A stretch of 64,000 nt of DNA from Bradyrhizobium hipponense (GCF_008123965.1 NZ_VSTH01000015.1:1-64000); one strand, 5' to 3'. Counted from the stretch's first letter, positions 8,828-19,065 are shown. Program-made: numbers and translations. The notes: generated from the sequence alone by a model not told the origin.

Positions 8828-10363
8828 ATGATCATCGAGTTTCGCTGCGAACGTGAGCATGCGCGGCGGTGGATGTGCCGCGATGCGTTGTCGATCGACG
8901 GCCGGGATGTTCCGGTTCAAATCGCGTGGACCGCAACGGCACAGGCAAGACCCGCCGGCCTGGACGCGCTGTTCGAACTCGAGCGCCTGGTTTTGCATCG
9001 GGGCAAGCGCTGCGGCGCCGACAAGCTGAAAATCGTTCCGGACCACACGCGGCCGCCCACCGCCCCGGCTGACGTGATCGTCAACTTCACCCGTGCCCCA
9101 AGCGATCCAAACACTTCTGCCCGGCTCCTTCTCCGTCCGTTGTTCAACGGAGCCGCCGGCGAGGACGCTGCATTGTCGGCCATTCTCGCCGGCGATCTGC
9201 CGGTCATCGAAATCATCAACGAGCGCGATGGCTCGATTCTCGACCGCGGCCATCCTTCCGGAGAGATCGCGGCCGGCTTGAGCGGCGGTCTCGACACGGT
9301 CATGGCACGAACCCTGAGCATGGTAACGGCGATCCTGTCAGGAAGGCCGCGGATTTTGCCGGAACTGGCGCGCTGCGCCGGGCAAAGCATCCGCCGGCAC
9401 CCCGCCGGCTACGTCGTGCGCGGATTGGCAGCATCGATCGCCAGGGAGATCTATCGCCTCTGCTGCTATGCTCCGCATTGGCACGTCGGATGGCGCTTCA
9501 ATCAGGGCGCGGGCGTCTGGAATACCGGCGATCTGTCCGGGCCCGGCTGGAACGTCCTTGCAGATCCAGGGCATCGCTTCTACGCCGATCCCTTTCCGGT
9601 CAGGTGGCGCGGCAGGACGTTCGTCTTCTTCGAGGATCTCGATCACCGGGTCGGAAAAGGGATCATCTCGGCGATCGAGTTCGATGAAATGGGCCCCATC
9701 GGAGAGGTCGTACCCGTGCTGGAGGAGCTTTGGCACCTGTCCTATCCGTTCCTGATCGAGGACGACGGCGAGTTATGGATGATCCCGGAGAGCTCCACAA
9801 ATCGGGACGTGGCCCTCTACAAATGCGTACGGTTTCCGGACAAGTGGGAGCGACACGCGACGCTCCTTTCAGGCATTGAGCTATCCGACGTCACGATCAC
9901 GCGGCACAACGGAATGAACTATCTGTTTGCCGCCTGGCGCGACGGAACCGCCGGGTATTCGGATTCGCTGGCAATTTTCTACGCAAAGAGCCTGTTAGGC
10001 CCCTGGCTGCCGCATGCCAGCAACCCTGTCCTGATCGACCGCGCAAGCGCGCGGCCGGCAGGCAATTTCGTCACCGTCAATGAAACATTGTGGCGGCCTG
10101 TCCAGGATTGTGCAGGCGGCTACGGCGCTGCGCTCGGTCTGGCCGAGATAGTCGAACTGTCGCCGACGACATTCAAACAGATTGTTCGCCACACCCTTGG
10201 ACCGGGGCCGGCGTGGCCCGGCAGGAAGTTGCACACCTTGAACCGCTGTGGCCAACTCGAAGTGATAGACGGATCGCGCGTTCAACCCAGGATCCGAGCC
10301 TTCGCAAGCAAGTTTCCATCGGCCGTTTGGTCCCCGCGAGCCAGTCCGTCGACCGTCCGCTGA
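8828..10363 (+). CDS. GINT1-like beta-propeller protein, putative glycosyltransferase
   Basis: This protein has about 511 residues. The C-terminal 300 residues (from WHVGWRF) match, as far as I recognise it, the N-terminal-type domain of plant glucosamine inositolphosphorylceramide transferase. That is a five-bladed propeller fold resembling GH43/GH68, with blades such as WNVLADPGHRFYADPFPV, GRTFVFFEDL and DGELWMIPESS. The first 200 residues are a separate, poorly conserved region. Bacterial members sit in polysaccharide loci beside glycosyltransferases. The start is uncertain: ATG 8828 was chosen over TTG 8795, which overlaps the upstream stop; neither has a well-spaced Shine-Dalgarno. Enzymatic activity is an inference from family and context. 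Confidence 0.72.
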   Translation: MIIEFRCEREHARRWMCRDALSIDGRDVPVQIAWTATAQARPAGLDALFELERLVLHRGKRCGADKLKIVPDHTRPPTAPADVIVNFTRAPSDPNTSARLLLRPLFNGAAGEDAALSAILAGDLPVIEIINERDGSILDRGHPSGEIAAGLSGGLDTVMARTLSMVTAILSGRPRILPELARCAGQSIRRHPAGYVVRGLAASIAREIYRLCCYAPHWHVGWRFNQGAGVWNTGDLSGPGWNVLADPGHRFYADPFPVRWRGRTFVFFEDLDHRVGKGIISAIEFDEMGPIGEVVPVLEELWHLSYPFLIEDDGELWMIPESSTNRDVALYKCVRFPDKWERHATLLSGIELSDVTITRHNGMNYLFAAWRDGTAGYSDSLAIFYAKSLLGPWLPHASNPVLIDRASARPAGNFVTVNETLWRPVQDCAGGYGAALGLAEIVELSPTTFKQIVRHTLGPGPAWPGRKLHTLNRCGQLEVIDGSRVQPRIRAFASKFPSAVWSPRASPSTVR

Positions 10364-10684
10364 AGCTCGAACCGCCGAAGGCGCATCCGGCTGATCGCAT
10401 CGCTCGGCATGGGTCTTGAAGTCGACCGCCTCGTTGCCTCTTGACGCTTCCAAGACTTGTTGGGTCGGCGGCTCGGAATGTACTCCGCACGGCCATCTGC
10501 TGCACCGCGAAGCAAATTGCGCCGCAACATTCAAAATGAGACTGCCCGTCAAACCCGACGCGGCGCCCACGCGTGCGCCGCATCCGACTTCGGTTAGCCT
10601 TCTCTCAAGAAGCCGGGCGCCTTCGCGATCCACGGGCGGTTCGCCCGTTCGCATCGGCGACCCAGGGACACAGGGAGGAGTGCA
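10364..10684. other. Intergenic region and 5' leader of the branched-chain-type importer
   Basis: These 321 bases contain no convincing gene. Close to the binding-protein gene there is a perfect 7-bp hairpin, ACGGGCG-GTT-CGCCCGT (10632-10648), which ends 26 bases before the GGAGGAG ribosome site. It has no T run, so it is not a terminator. I found no terminator for the upstream glycosyltransferase pair. Confidence 0.4.
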
Positions 10685-11935
10685 ATGTCAAAATGCAGTG
10701 TGGGACTGATCGCGTTAAGCAGCCTGCTTCTTTCAGGCGCGGCAATCGCGCAGGAAAAAATCAGGGTGGGTGTCACCGCGACCCTCGAAGGCACCTATAC
10801 GGTGCTCGGCGAGGATGGCATGCGCGGTCATCAGACCGCGCTCAACGTGCTCGGCAAGAAGGTCGGCGACAAGGAGCTTGAATTCATCGTCGCCTCCACC
10901 GACGCGACACCGGACTCCGCGGTGCGCGCCGTGCGCAAGCTGATCGAGCAGGACAAGGTGCAGATCCTGTTGTCGCCGCTCTCCGGCGACGAGGGCATCG
11001 CGGTGAAGAACTTTGCCAAAACCCACCCCGAGCTGACCTTCGTCAATGCGGCCTCCGGCGCCCAGGAAGCCACCTATGTCGACCCCGCCCCGAACTTCTT
11101 CCGCTACAACATGGACGGCGCGCAGTGGCAGGTGGGGCTTGGCAAGTATGCCTACGAGACCAAGGGCTATCGCAAGATCGCTACCGTCGGCGAGGACTAC
11201 TCCTTCATCTACACCCAGGTGTTCGGTCTGGTGCTCGAGTTCTGCGGCGCCGGCGGACAGGTCACCAACCGGCAATGGGTGCCGCTTGGCACCAAGGATT
11301 TTGCTTCCGTCATCGCGGCCCTGCCCGACGATGTCGATGCGATCTATCTGGGGCTCGGCGGTGCCGACGCAGTCAACTTCCTCAATCAGTACCAACAGGC
11401 CGGCGGCAAGGCGCATCTGATGGGCGGTTCCATCATGATCGACCAGACCATCCTGTCATCCAAAGGCAACGCCAAGAACGCCTTGATCGGCACCATCGCA
11501 GCGAGCGGCCAAGCCGACACCTGGGAGGATCCGGGCTGGCAGAAATTCGTCAAGGCGTATCAAGACGCCTTCCCGCCCAACAAGCGCTTCCCCAGCCCGT
11601 CGCTGCTCGCGACCAATTACTATGACTCGACCATGGCACTCATCCTGGCACTGCGCGAGGTTAATGGCGACCTCTCCAGCAACCAGGCCAAGTTCAAAGC
11701 GGCGCTGGCGAAGATCGAGATCGACGCTCCCAACGGCAAGATTAAGCTCGATGCCAACCGCCAGGCGATCGGCACCAACTTCGTCACCGAAGTCGTCGAT
11801 GACGGCAAAGGCGCGCTGTTCAGCAAGGTCGTGAAGGTGATCCCGAACGTGAACCAGACGCTCGGCTACGATCCGGCGGTGTTCGCCAAGATCGGACTGC
11901 CGAGCCGCAGCGTCCCGGAATGTAAGAAATACTGA
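10685..11935 (+). CDS. Branched-chain-type ABC transporter substrate-binding protein
   Basis: This periplasmic binding protein has 416 residues. It has a Sec signal peptide (MSKCSVGLIALSSLLLSGAAIAQ, cleavage after AIAQ) and then a type I periplasmic fold (Peripla_BP_6, LivK/AmiC-like) opening with KIRVGVTATLEGTYTVLGED. GGAGGAG lies just upstream of the ATG. The protein delivers ligand to the permeases encoded at 13122-15219, from which it is separated by an AraC regulator gene. This family binds amino acids, urea, amides and aromatic acids. The operon's hydroxylase and hydrolases point to an organic ring compound or amide, but the ligand is not predictable here. Confidence 0.9.
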   Translation: MSKCSVGLIALSSLLLSGAAIAQEKIRVGVTATLEGTYTVLGEDGMRGHQTALNVLGKKVGDKELEFIVASTDATPDSAVRAVRKLIEQDKVQILLSPLSGDEGIAVKNFAKTHPELTFVNAASGAQEATYVDPAPNFFRYNMDGAQWQVGLGKYAYETKGYRKIATVGEDYSFIYTQVFGLVLEFCGAGGQVTNRQWVPLGTKDFASVIAALPDDVDAIYLGLGGADAVNFLNQYQQAGGKAHLMGGSIMIDQTILSSKGNAKNALIGTIAASGQADTWEDPGWQKFVKAYQDAFPPNKRFPSPSLLATNYYDSTMALILALREVNGDLSSNQAKFKAALAKIEIDAPNGKIKLDANRQAIGTNFVTEVVDDGKGALFSKVVKVIPNVNQTLGYDPAVFAKIGLPSRSVPECKKY

Positions 11936-11968
11936 CGCTTCCCTTCTGTCTCTCGCAACCGGGAAGCG
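11936..11968 (+). terminator. Hairpin directly after binding-protein stop, no T run
   Basis: CGCTTCCC (11936-11943) pairs perfectly with GGGAAGCG (11961-11968) across a 17-base loop, starting at the first base after the stop codon. There is no T run behind it, so it is unlikely to be an efficient rho-independent terminator. It more probably protects the 3' end of the binding-protein message or partly attenuates read-through, as intercistronic hairpins do after other ABC binding-protein genes. Confidence 0.45.
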
Positions 11969-12058
11969 ACTTGCGGACGCGGCCGTTCTGCGCTTGCAAT
12001 CTCTTCCCGGTTGTTGAACGCTCACTGAAAAGACCTGAAACATTCGGGAGGGAAAGGC

Positions 12059-12886
12059 ATGAGCCGGGCGCTCGCCGTCTTTCACGGCCGGTTCGGTCGG
12101 GCGACGGTCTATCAGTTGAACCGCCCCTTCAACGTGCACGCACACCGCGAAGGTCATCTGATCTTCCATGTCGGCGGCCTGTCGGCATGCATCGATGTCT
12201 CCGACGGGCACTATGATCTGACTGAAAGCTCCGTCGTCGCCGTCAATCCCTGGGAGCCGCACAACTTCCTGCCGTCCGATCTCGACGGCGGCGCGATCTT
12301 CTTCGTGCTCTACGTCAATGCCGAATGGTTCGCACCCGATGCACCCGGGGCCGACCGGCTACGATTCGGCCGCACTGAGTTCAAGCGCACGGTCGCACTC
12401 GACAAGCATATCCGGCGAACCGCGGCGCTCGTGTGCGGCGCACCGTCGCTCTCAAGCCTCGACGGCGAACTGCGGCGGCTGATCGACATCTGCTACGATG
12501 AAAGTTGGCAACAGGCCGGAATCGCACGCGAGGCGCGCGCCAGCGGCGCCGTGACCGACTTCCGCGTGCGCAAATGCATCAAGCTGATGTCGGAAAGTCC
12601 GGGCGCCGAGATGGAACTCGACTCGATCGCGCGGGAATCCGGCCTGTCGCGGCCGCATTTCTACCGGCTGTTCCGCACCCAGACCGGCGTCACGCCGCAT
12701 CTCTATCTCAACACGCTGATCATGGAACAGGCGCTCGAGGCTCTCGTCGCCAGCGAAGCCCCCATCGCCGACATCGGCTTCGATCTCGGGTTCTCCTCGC
12801 AGAGCGGCTTCACCCGCTTCTTCACCGCCAATGTCGGGATGGCGCCTACCGATTATCGCCGCGCCGCCAAGGTTTTACGTGCCTGA
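12059..12886 (+). CDS. AraC-family transcriptional regulator
   Basis: This 275-residue regulator has an N-terminal cupin-like sensor half (HREGHLIFHVGG then SSVVAVNPWEPHNFLPSD) of the AraC_binding type. The C-terminal double helix-turn-helix includes LDSIARESGLSRPHFYRLFR and IADIGFDLGFSSQSGFTRFF. The ribosome site is GGGAGGGAAAGG just before the ATG. It lies between the binding protein and the permeases of the same importer, so it is the obvious local activator or repressor of the large operon downstream. The inducer is presumably the imported compound or a product of it; this is inferred from position only. Confidence 0.88.
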   Translation: MSRALAVFHGRFGRATVYQLNRPFNVHAHREGHLIFHVGGLSACIDVSDGHYDLTESSVVAVNPWEPHNFLPSDLDGGAIFFVLYVNAEWFAPDAPGADRLRFGRTEFKRTVALDKHIRRTAALVCGAPSLSSLDGELRRLIDICYDESWQQAGIAREARASGAVTDFRVRKCIKLMSESPGAEMELDSIARESGLSRPHFYRLFRTQTGVTPHLYLNTLIMEQALEALVASEAPIADIGFDLGFSSQSGFTRFFTANVGMAPTDYRRAAKVLRA

Positions 12887-13121
12887 CCGCGCGAAAAGAT
12901 ACTGACGGTCAAATGCACCAACCTCGCTCTCGCTAGGATGTGTGGAAGGCGGTGCCGAAAGAGCATCGTCAGATTCTGGGAGAATGCACGTCCATGGCGA
13001 GGCACGCAGCCTGCAAAGGCTTGTCCGAGCTCCATTCGAAGCGTGACGTCGATCAAGGTCGCTGGCGCCTGATCCATCCCTGCTCCCACTTGCGCGGCGA
13101 GGCGAGCATGGAGCAGCTATC

Positions 13122-14132
13122 GTGACGCGCTTCGTCGAACGCCATCCGGCCTGGGCGCTCATCGTGATCATCGCCATCGCGCTTGCGCTTTGGCTCATCT
13201 TCGCGGTGTGGCCGCCCGGCCTTGAAGACGCGATCGGCCGCAAGCGCGTGTTCCTCAATGCCGTGTTCAACGGCATCACGCTCGGCGGGCTCTACTTCCT
13301 GGTTGCGAGCGGATTCACGCTGATCTTCGGATTGATGCGCAACGTCAACCTCGCGCACGGATCGCTCTATCTGTTCGGGGGCTATGTCGGCTATGCCATC
13401 AGCGCCTCGACCGGATCGTGGATCCTCAGCTTCATCATCGCCTTCATCCTGACCGCGCTGGTCGGTGTCCTGCTTCAGGTCATCGTGTTCCGCCGCATGG
13501 AAGGCCAGGACCTGCGCCAAACCATGGTCACGATCGGGCTGTCGATCGTGTTTGCCGATCTGATGCTGTGGGCTTGCGGCGGCGACTTCTATCAGATCCA
13601 GACCCCGAACTGGCTGATCGGCCCGATCGAGCTGCCGCTGATCACCGCTATCAAATCCTCCGGCGAACCAGTCTATCTGCGCTATCCCCTGGTGCGGCTC
13701 GTGATCTTCGCCGCCTCCGTGGTGATCGGTGTCGCGATGTGGCTCGCGCTCAACCGAACGCGCATGGGCATGATCATCCGCGCCGGCGTCGATGACCGCG
13801 ACATCCTTGCTGCGACCGGTGTACGCATCCAGGTCGTGTTCGTCCTCGTCTTTGCACTCGGCGCCGGGCTGGCCGGCATCGCCGGAGTGGTCGGCGGAAC
13901 CTTCCAGTCGCTGTCACCGGGCGAGGACATCCGCTTCCTGCTCGCGTCCCTCGTGGTCGTGATAGTCGGCGGCATGGGCTCGATCCCGGGCGCGGCACTC
14001 GGCGCGCTGATCATCGGCCTCGCCGAGCAACTCGGCTCTGTCTACATCCCGACCTACGCGATCGTCGTGACGTTCCTGATCATGGTGGTGGTGCTGGCGC
14101 TTCGGCCGCAGGGCCTGCTTGCGAGGCGCTGA
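13122..14132 (+). CDS. Branched-chain-type ABC permease (LivH-like)
   Basis: This inner-membrane permease has 336 residues. GITLGGLYFLVASGFTLIFG and MRNVNLAHGSLYLFGGYVGY are signatures of the BPD_transp_2/LivH subfamily, and a C-terminal GGMGSIPGAALGALIIGLAEQ closes the conserved core. It starts at a GTG whose nearest Shine-Dalgarno-like element (GGAG) is 9 bases away. It pairs with the LivM-like permease that begins one base after its stop. Together they form the membrane channel of the importer whose ATPases follow. Confidence 0.9.
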   Translation: MTRFVERHPAWALIVIIAIALALWLIFAVWPPGLEDAIGRKRVFLNAVFNGITLGGLYFLVASGFTLIFGLMRNVNLAHGSLYLFGGYVGYAISASTGSWILSFIIAFILTALVGVLLQVIVFRRMEGQDLRQTMVTIGLSIVFADLMLWACGGDFYQIQTPNWLIGPIELPLITAIKSSGEPVYLRYPLVRLVIFAASVVIGVAMWLALNRTRMGMIIRAGVDDRDILAATGVRIQVVFVLVFALGAGLAGIAGVVGGTFQSLSPGEDIRFLLASLVVVIVGGMGSIPGAALGALIIGLAEQLGSVYIPTYAIVVTFLIMVVVLALRPQGLLARR

Positions 14133-14133
14133 G

Positions 14134-15219
14134 ATGTCCGTCACCCACGATACCCGCGTCCAGGTCCGGCCCGCAACAGCGCAGCGCCCGGCTCTGCGCG
14201 GATGGCCGGAGATCAACAATCCAGCGGCCTGGATCGTGGCGTCCATCCTCCTGATCATGCCGCTGATCGCCAACGGCTTCTTCCTGATCGAGATCTTTGC
14301 GACGACCTTGATCCTCGGCACCATGGCGCTGAGCCTGATGCTGCTGGCCGGCTATGCCGGCATGGTCAGCCTGATGCAGCTCACTATCGCGGGCTTTGCG
14401 GCCTACATGGTCGCGGTGTTCGGTGTAAGCGGCAATGCCAATATCAGCCTCGGCTGGCCGTGGTGGCTTGCCGTGCCGATGGCGCTCGCGCTTGCGACCA
14501 TCTTCGGCACGCTCGGCGGCGCGCTCGCCGTGCGCACTGAGGGCATCTACACCATCATGATCACGCTCGCGATCGGCGCGGCCTTTTATTACTTCACCAA
14601 CCAGAACTGGGCAATCTTCAACGGCCACACCGGAATCAACACCGTCGCTACGCCGCATTTCTGGGGCGTCGACTGGCGCGCCGATATTCCGTTCTATTAT
14701 ATCGTGCTTGCCGTCGCCGCGCTCTGCTACTTCGCCGTCGAATACGTCTCCCGCGCGCCGTTCGGCCTAACACTCCAGGGCGTCCGTGACAATCCGCGCC
14801 GCATGGCGGCGCTCGGCTTCAACGTCAACGCACACCGCGTCGCGGCCTATGCGGTCGCCTCCTTCATCGCGGCCCTCGCCGGCGTGCTCCAGGTCTGGAA
14901 CTACCGCCAGATCTCGCCGGGCTCAGTCAGCGTCGGCGCCTGCATCGATGTTCTCATCATTGCCGTCGTCGGCGGCATCACGCGGCCTATTGGCCCTTAC
15001 ATCGGCGCACTGATCTTCGTCCTGCTGCGGACCTTCGCGCTCGATTTCCTGGTCAAGATAGGACTCGACGGCAACCGCTTCCGGCTGCTGATCGGTCTCG
15101 GCTTCCTTGCCATCGTGTTCTGGTCGTCGGACGGCGTTATCGGCCTGTGGCAACGGTGGCGCCAGAGCCAGCGACCTGCTGCGAACCGCGCGGGCGGAGG
15201 AGGACGCGGCCATGGATAG
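14134..15219 (+). CDS. Branched-chain-type ABC permease (LivM-like)
   Basis: This permease has about 361 residues. It shows the LivM features: LAGYAGMVSLMQLTIAGFAAYM near the N-terminus, VRTEGIYTIMITLAIGAAFY, and GVRDNPRRMAALGFNVNAHRV, the conserved cytoplasmic coupling segment. The ATG at 14134 has GAGG upstream; the frame extends to a TTG at 14119 inside the preceding gene. Its last 8 bases overlap the start of the LivG-like ATPase, indicating translational coupling. The N-terminal extension of about 40 residues before the first membrane helix is ordinary for the family. Confidence 0.9.
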   Translation: MSVTHDTRVQVRPATAQRPALRGWPEINNPAAWIVASILLIMPLIANGFFLIEIFATTLILGTMALSLMLLAGYAGMVSLMQLTIAGFAAYMVAVFGVSGNANISLGWPWWLAVPMALALATIFGTLGGALAVRTEGIYTIMITLAIGAAFYYFTNQNWAIFNGHTGINTVATPHFWGVDWRADIPFYYIVLAVAALCYFAVEYVSRAPFGLTLQGVRDNPRRMAALGFNVNAHRVAAYAVASFIAALAGVLQVWNYRQISPGSVSVGACIDVLIIAVVGGITRPIGPYIGALIFVLLRTFALDFLVKIGLDGNRFRLLIGLGFLAIVFWSSDGVIGLWQRWRQSQRPAANRAGGGGRGHG

Positions 15220-15994
15220 CGTCGCGCAACGCCTCTCGGCGGTCGGCGCCGGTGCCGCGCTGGAATTGCGCGGCGTGACGCGGCTGTTCGGCGCGCTCGC
15301 GGCGCTCACCGACGTCACCATCACCGTGCGTCCCGGCGAGCGGCGTGCGGTGCTCGGCTCCAACGGTGCAGGCAAGACCACGCTGTTCAATTGCATCACT
15401 GGCGACTTTCCCCCCTCCTCCGGTACCATCCGATTCTTCGGCGAAGACGTCACCCACTTCCCACCCTATGAACGCATCCGCCGCGGCCTCAGGCGGACCT
15501 ATCAGATCTCCGCCCTGTTTCCCGGCCTCACCGTGCAGGACAATGTTTATCTCGCCTGCCGCGGCGTCTCGCGCGGGCGTTTTTCGTTCCTGCGTCCCGG
15601 GCAGAACGACGCGCTGATGCACGCGGCCGACAATCTCGTGCAGGCCGTCCATCTCGCGGGCGTGAAGGACCAGCCCGTCGCCGAGCTCGCCCACGGCCAG
15701 CAGCGCCAGCTCGAGATCGCGCTGGCGCTCGCCGGTGCGCCGCGCTTCGTGCTGTTCGACGAGCCGGCCGCAGGCCTTTCGCCGACCGAACGGCAGGAGC
15801 TGGTCGAGATCCTGACCTCGCTCCCGGCGCATATCGGATACATCATCATCGAGCACGACATGGACGTGGCGCTGCGCGTGGTCGAGAGCGTCACGATGAT
15901 GCACAACGGCCGCATCTTCAAGGAAGGGCTGCCGCAGGAGATCGAGTCCGATCCCGAGGTGCAGGAGCTATATCTCGGAGGCGGCCATGAATGA
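15212..15994 (+). CDS. Branched-chain-type ABC ATPase (LivG-like)
   Basis: This ATPase has 260 residues. Walker A is GSNGAGKTT, the family Q-loop region contains [17 protein letters not shown], the signature is [17 protein letters not shown] (LSGGQ replaced by AHGQQ, usual for LivG) and Walker B is [13 protein letters not shown]. The ATG at 15212 is preceded by GGAGGAGG. The frame would extend to 15107, but that part overlaps the permease and is non-homologous. It supplies one nucleotide-binding domain of the importer; the other is in the next gene, with which it overlaps by 8 bases. Confidence 0.9.
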   Translation: MDSVAQRLSAVGAGAALELRGVTRLFGALAALTDVTITVRPGERRAVLGSNGAGKTTLFNCITGDFPPSSGTIRFFGEDVTHFPPYERIRRGLRRTYQISALFPGLTVQDNVYLACRGVSRGRFSFLRPGQNDALMHAADNLVQAVHLAGVKDQPVAELAHGQQRQLEIALALAGAPRFVLFDEPAAGLSPTERQELVEILTSLPAHIGYIIIEHDMDVALRVVESVTMMHNGRIFKEGLPQEIESDPEVQELYLGGGHE

Positions 15995-18203
15995 GGTCCG
16001 CCGCGCCGCGGCCGCGCTCGAGATCCGGGGCCTCGACGTCTATTACGGCCATTCACATGCGCTGCAAGGCGTCGACCTTTCGCTCGACACCGGTGTATTC
16101 TCCGTCGTCGGCCGCAACGGCATGGGCAAGACCACGCTGTGCAAGGCGATCATGGGCCTGGTGCCGGTGAGTGGTGGCTCGATCCGCGTCCGCGGCGAGG
16201 ACATCACGCGGCGGCCGCCAGCCCATATCGCGCGCCTCGGCGTCGGCTACGTGCCGCAAGGACGCCGGCTCTGGCGCTCGCTCAGTGTCGACGAACATCT
16301 GCGGCTTGCCGGCGGGATGCGGCAGGGCCCCTGGACCGTCGAGCGCATCTACGAGACGTTCCCGCGGCTCGCGGAGCGGAAGGACCACGGCGGCGGCCAG
16401 CTCTCCGGCGGCGAGCAGCAGATGCTCGCCATCTCGCGTGCGCTCCTGACCAACCCGCATCTGCTGATCATGGATGAGCCGACCGAGGGGCTTGCACCCG
16501 TCATCGTCGCCCAGGTCGAAGAGATGTTGCTGCGACTCGGTGAGGACGGCGACATGGCCGTGCTCGTGATCGAGCAGAACATCGGCGTGGCGACGACGGT
16601 CTCGCGCAATGTCGCGATCATGGTCAACGGACGCATCAACCGCATCATCGACTCGATGCGGCTTGCCGCCGACCGCGAGTTGCAGCAGCGCCTGCTGGGC
16701 GTCGGGCTCCATGCCGAGCTTACGCCTGATCTCGACGTGCCAGCTGCGAGTACCGAGACAAAATCAGCGCCGCAGCCCGCGCGGCCGAGCGGCCCAATCC
16801 GGATCTACATCTCCAACCCGACACCGCCGACACGCTGGTCCCAACCCGCCCCGATTGCCCGGATCGAAGCGGCAGCCCGCACGCTCTCGACGCAGGTCGC
16901 GCGCCTCGACGACAGCGCGCGTCGCAGGCGCGAGCCGGCGACGTCACAGCCGTCCGGGCCGCCGGTCGTGCTGGTCGTCGGCACACTCGACACCAAGGGT
17001 ACCGAGCTCCGCTTCATACGCGACATCATTGCCGGCAGCGGCCTGCGCACGCGCCTCGTCGACGTCTCCACCAGCGGCAAGCAAGCCACCTGCGACGTCT
17101 CCGCGCAGGAAATCGCCCTCAATCACGGGCGCGGCGGCTCGGCCGTGTTCGGTCCCGACCGCGGCGCCGCCGTCACCGCGATGGCGGACGCGTTTGCCAA
17201 CTGGCTGCGGCGCCAGGGCAATGTCGCCGCGATCATCTCGGCGGGCGGCTCGGGCGCGGCGTCGCTTGTCGCACCCGGCATGCGTATCCTGCCCGTCGGG
17301 GTGCCCAAGCTGATCGTCTCCTCTGTCGCCTCCGGCGACGTCGGCCCCTATGTCGGCCCTGCCGACATCGCCATGATGTATTCGGTCACGGACGTGCAGG
17401 GGCTCAACTCGATCTCGCGTGCGGTGCTGTCGAACGCTGCCAACGCGATCGCGGGCATGGCCAAGGCGCGCCTCGATCAGCGCGAAGCCAGGGACCGGTC
17501 TGCGGCCACCGCCCTGCCGGCGATCGGCATCACCATGTTCGGCGTGACGACGGCCGCCGTGCAGAGGATCGCGGCCGACCTGCGCGAGGAATTCGAATGC
17601 CTTGTCTTCCACGCCACCGGCGTCGGCGGCCGTTCGATGGAAAAGCTCGTCGACTCCGGCCAGATCGCGGGCGTCGTCGATCTCACCACGACCGAAATTT
17701 GCGACCTCCTGATGGGCGGCGTGTTTCCGGCAACTGAAGACCGGTTCGGCGCCATCATCCGCACCCGCGCGCCCTATGTCGGATCGGTCGGTGCGCTCGA
17801 CATGGTCAATTTCGGGCCGCCCGACACCATCCCAGAGCGCTACCGCGGCCGCAAATTCCACGTCCACAATCCGCAGGTCACGTTGATGCGGACCACGGCG
17901 GAGGAGAACGAGCGCATGGGCCGCTGGATCGGCGAGCGCCTCAACCAGATGGACGGGCCGGTCCGTTTCTTCCTGCCTGAGGGCGGCGTCTCCGCACTCG
18001 ATGCACCGCGCCAGCCGTTCTGGGACCCGGAGGCCGACGCCGCCCTGTTCCGCGCGCTGGACCGCACGGTGCGACAGACCGGCAGCCGCCAGCTCATCCG
18101 CGTCAAACAGAACATCAACGATCCCGAGTTCGCCTCCACCATTGTCGGCGCGTTCCGAGCCCTGTTCGGCCGCGCCGGGGCGCGCCGGCGACTAGTGAGG
18201 TGA
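15987..18203 (+). CDS. Fusion: LivF-like ABC ATPase + Tm-1-like (UPF0261) ATP-binding domain
   Basis: This fusion has 738 residues. Residues 1-240 are a complete LivF-type ATPase (Walker [10 protein letters not shown], signature [16 protein letters not shown], Walker [14 protein letters not shown]). Residues about 245-325 form a Pro/Ser/Arg-rich linker. From about residue 326, [18 protein letters not shown] opens a full Tm-1-like domain (UPF0261), with [30 protein letters not shown] and [18 protein letters not shown]. In plants Tm-1 carries this domain joined to a TIM barrel. Here the TIM barrel is the next gene, 3 bases downstream. The fusion physically ties an unknown ATP-using activity to the importer. 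No frameshift or internal stop separates the halves. Confidence 0.88.
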   Translation: MNEVRRAAAALEIRGLDVYYGHSHALQGVDLSLDTGVFSVVGRNGMGKTTLCKAIMGLVPVSGGSIRVRGEDITRRPPAHIARLGVGYVPQGRRLWRSLSVDEHLRLAGGMRQGPWTVERIYETFPRLAERKDHGGGQLSGGEQQMLAISRALLTNPHLLIMDEPTEGLAPVIVAQVEEMLLRLGEDGDMAVLVIEQNIGVATTVSRNVAIMVNGRINRIIDSMRLAADRELQQRLLGVGLHAELTPDLDVPAASTETKSAPQPARPSGPIRIYISNPTPPTRWSQPAPIARIEAAARTLSTQVARLDDSARRRREPATSQPSGPPVVLVVGTLDTKGTELRFIRDIIAGSGLRTRLVDVSTSGKQATCDVSAQEIALNHGRGGSAVFGPDRGAAVTAMADAFANWLRRQGNVAAIISAGGSGAASLVAPGMRILPVGVPKLIVSSVASGDVGPYVGPADIAMMYSVTDVQGLNSISRAVLSNAANAIAGMAKARLDQREARDRSAATALPAIGITMFGVTTAAVQRIAADLREEFECLVFHATGVGGRSMEKLVDSGQIAGVVDLTTTEICDLLMGGVFPATEDRFGAIIRTRAPYVGSVGALDMVNFGPPDTIPERYRGRKFHVHNPQVTLMRTTAEENERMGRWIGERLNQMDGPVRFFLPEGGVSALDAPRQPFWDPEADAALFRALDRTVRQTGSRQLIRVKQNINDPEFASTIVGAFRALFGRAGARRRLVR

Positions 18204-18206
18204 CCG

Positions 18207-19040
18207 ATGGCCAGGTTTGAGCGCGCAGCACTCCTGAGGCGGTTCCGCGACATGGCGAAGCGCGGCGAGGCGATCGTCGGCGGCGGCGCCGGCACAGGTC
18301 TGTCCGCCAAATGCGAGGAGGCCGGCGGAGTCGATCTCATCGTCATCTACAATTCCGGCCGCTACCGCATGGCCGGGCGCGGCTCGCTCGCCGGCCTGAT
18401 GCCCTATGGCGACGCCAATGCCATCGTGCTGGAGATGGCCGGCGAAGTCCTGCCCGTCGTCGCCAAGACGCCGGTGCTCGCGGGCGTCAACGGCACCGAT
18501 CCATTCCGCGACATGGACGTCTTTCTCGACCAGCTCAAGGCGCTCGGCTTTGCCGGCGTGCAGAACTTCCCGACCGTCGGCCTGATCGATGGCGTCTTCC
18601 GCGCCAATCTTGAGGAGACCGGCATGTCCTATGCCCTCGAGATCGACATGATCGCCAAGGCGCGCGAGAAGGATCTGCTGACGACGCCTTACGTCTTCAG
18701 CGAGAAGGAAGCCGCCGCGATGGCGATCGCCGGCGCCGATATCATCGTCTGCCATCTCGGTCTCACCACCGGCGGCACGATTGGTGCACAGACGGCGCCC
18801 AGACTGAACGACTGCCCGGCCCAGATCGACACCTGGGCCGCCGCCGCGCTCAGCGTCAATCCGGACATTCTGGTGCTCGCCCATGGCGGCCCGATCGCCG
18901 ATCCGGACGATGCCGATTTCATCATGAAAAGCACCCGTCACTGCCACGGCTTTTATGGCGCCTCCTCGATGGAGCGCCTGCCGGTCGAACGGGCGCTGAC
19001 GGAGCAGGTGCGCAAGTTCAAGGCGATCGGCGCGCGATAA
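18207..19040 (+). CDS. TIM-barrel signal transduction / phosphoenolpyruvate-hydrolase-family protein
   Basis: This 277-residue soluble protein belongs to the family named TIM-barrel signal transduction protein or PEP hydrolase family (PF09370). Recognisable elements are [53 protein letters not shown] and [17 protein letters not shown]. In plant and fungal Tm-1 proteins this domain follows the UPF0261 domain in the same chain. Here it directly follows the gene carrying UPF0261, so the two products very probably act together. The biochemical function of the pair in bacteria is unknown to me. Confidence 0.85.
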   Translation: MARFERAALLRRFRDMAKRGEAIVGGGAGTGLSAKCEEAGGVDLIVIYNSGRYRMAGRGSLAGLMPYGDANAIVLEMAGEVLPVVAKTPVLAGVNGTDPFRDMDVFLDQLKALGFAGVQNFPTVGLIDGVFRANLEETGMSYALEIDMIAKAREKDLLTTPYVFSEKEAAAMAIAGADIIVCHLGLTTGGTIGAQTAPRLNDCPAQIDTWAAAALSVNPDILVLAHGGPIADPDDADFIMKSTRHCHGFYGASSMERLPVERALTEQVRKFKAIGAR

Positions 19041-19065
19041 CGCCGGAAGGTTGAAGGAGGGAAAC

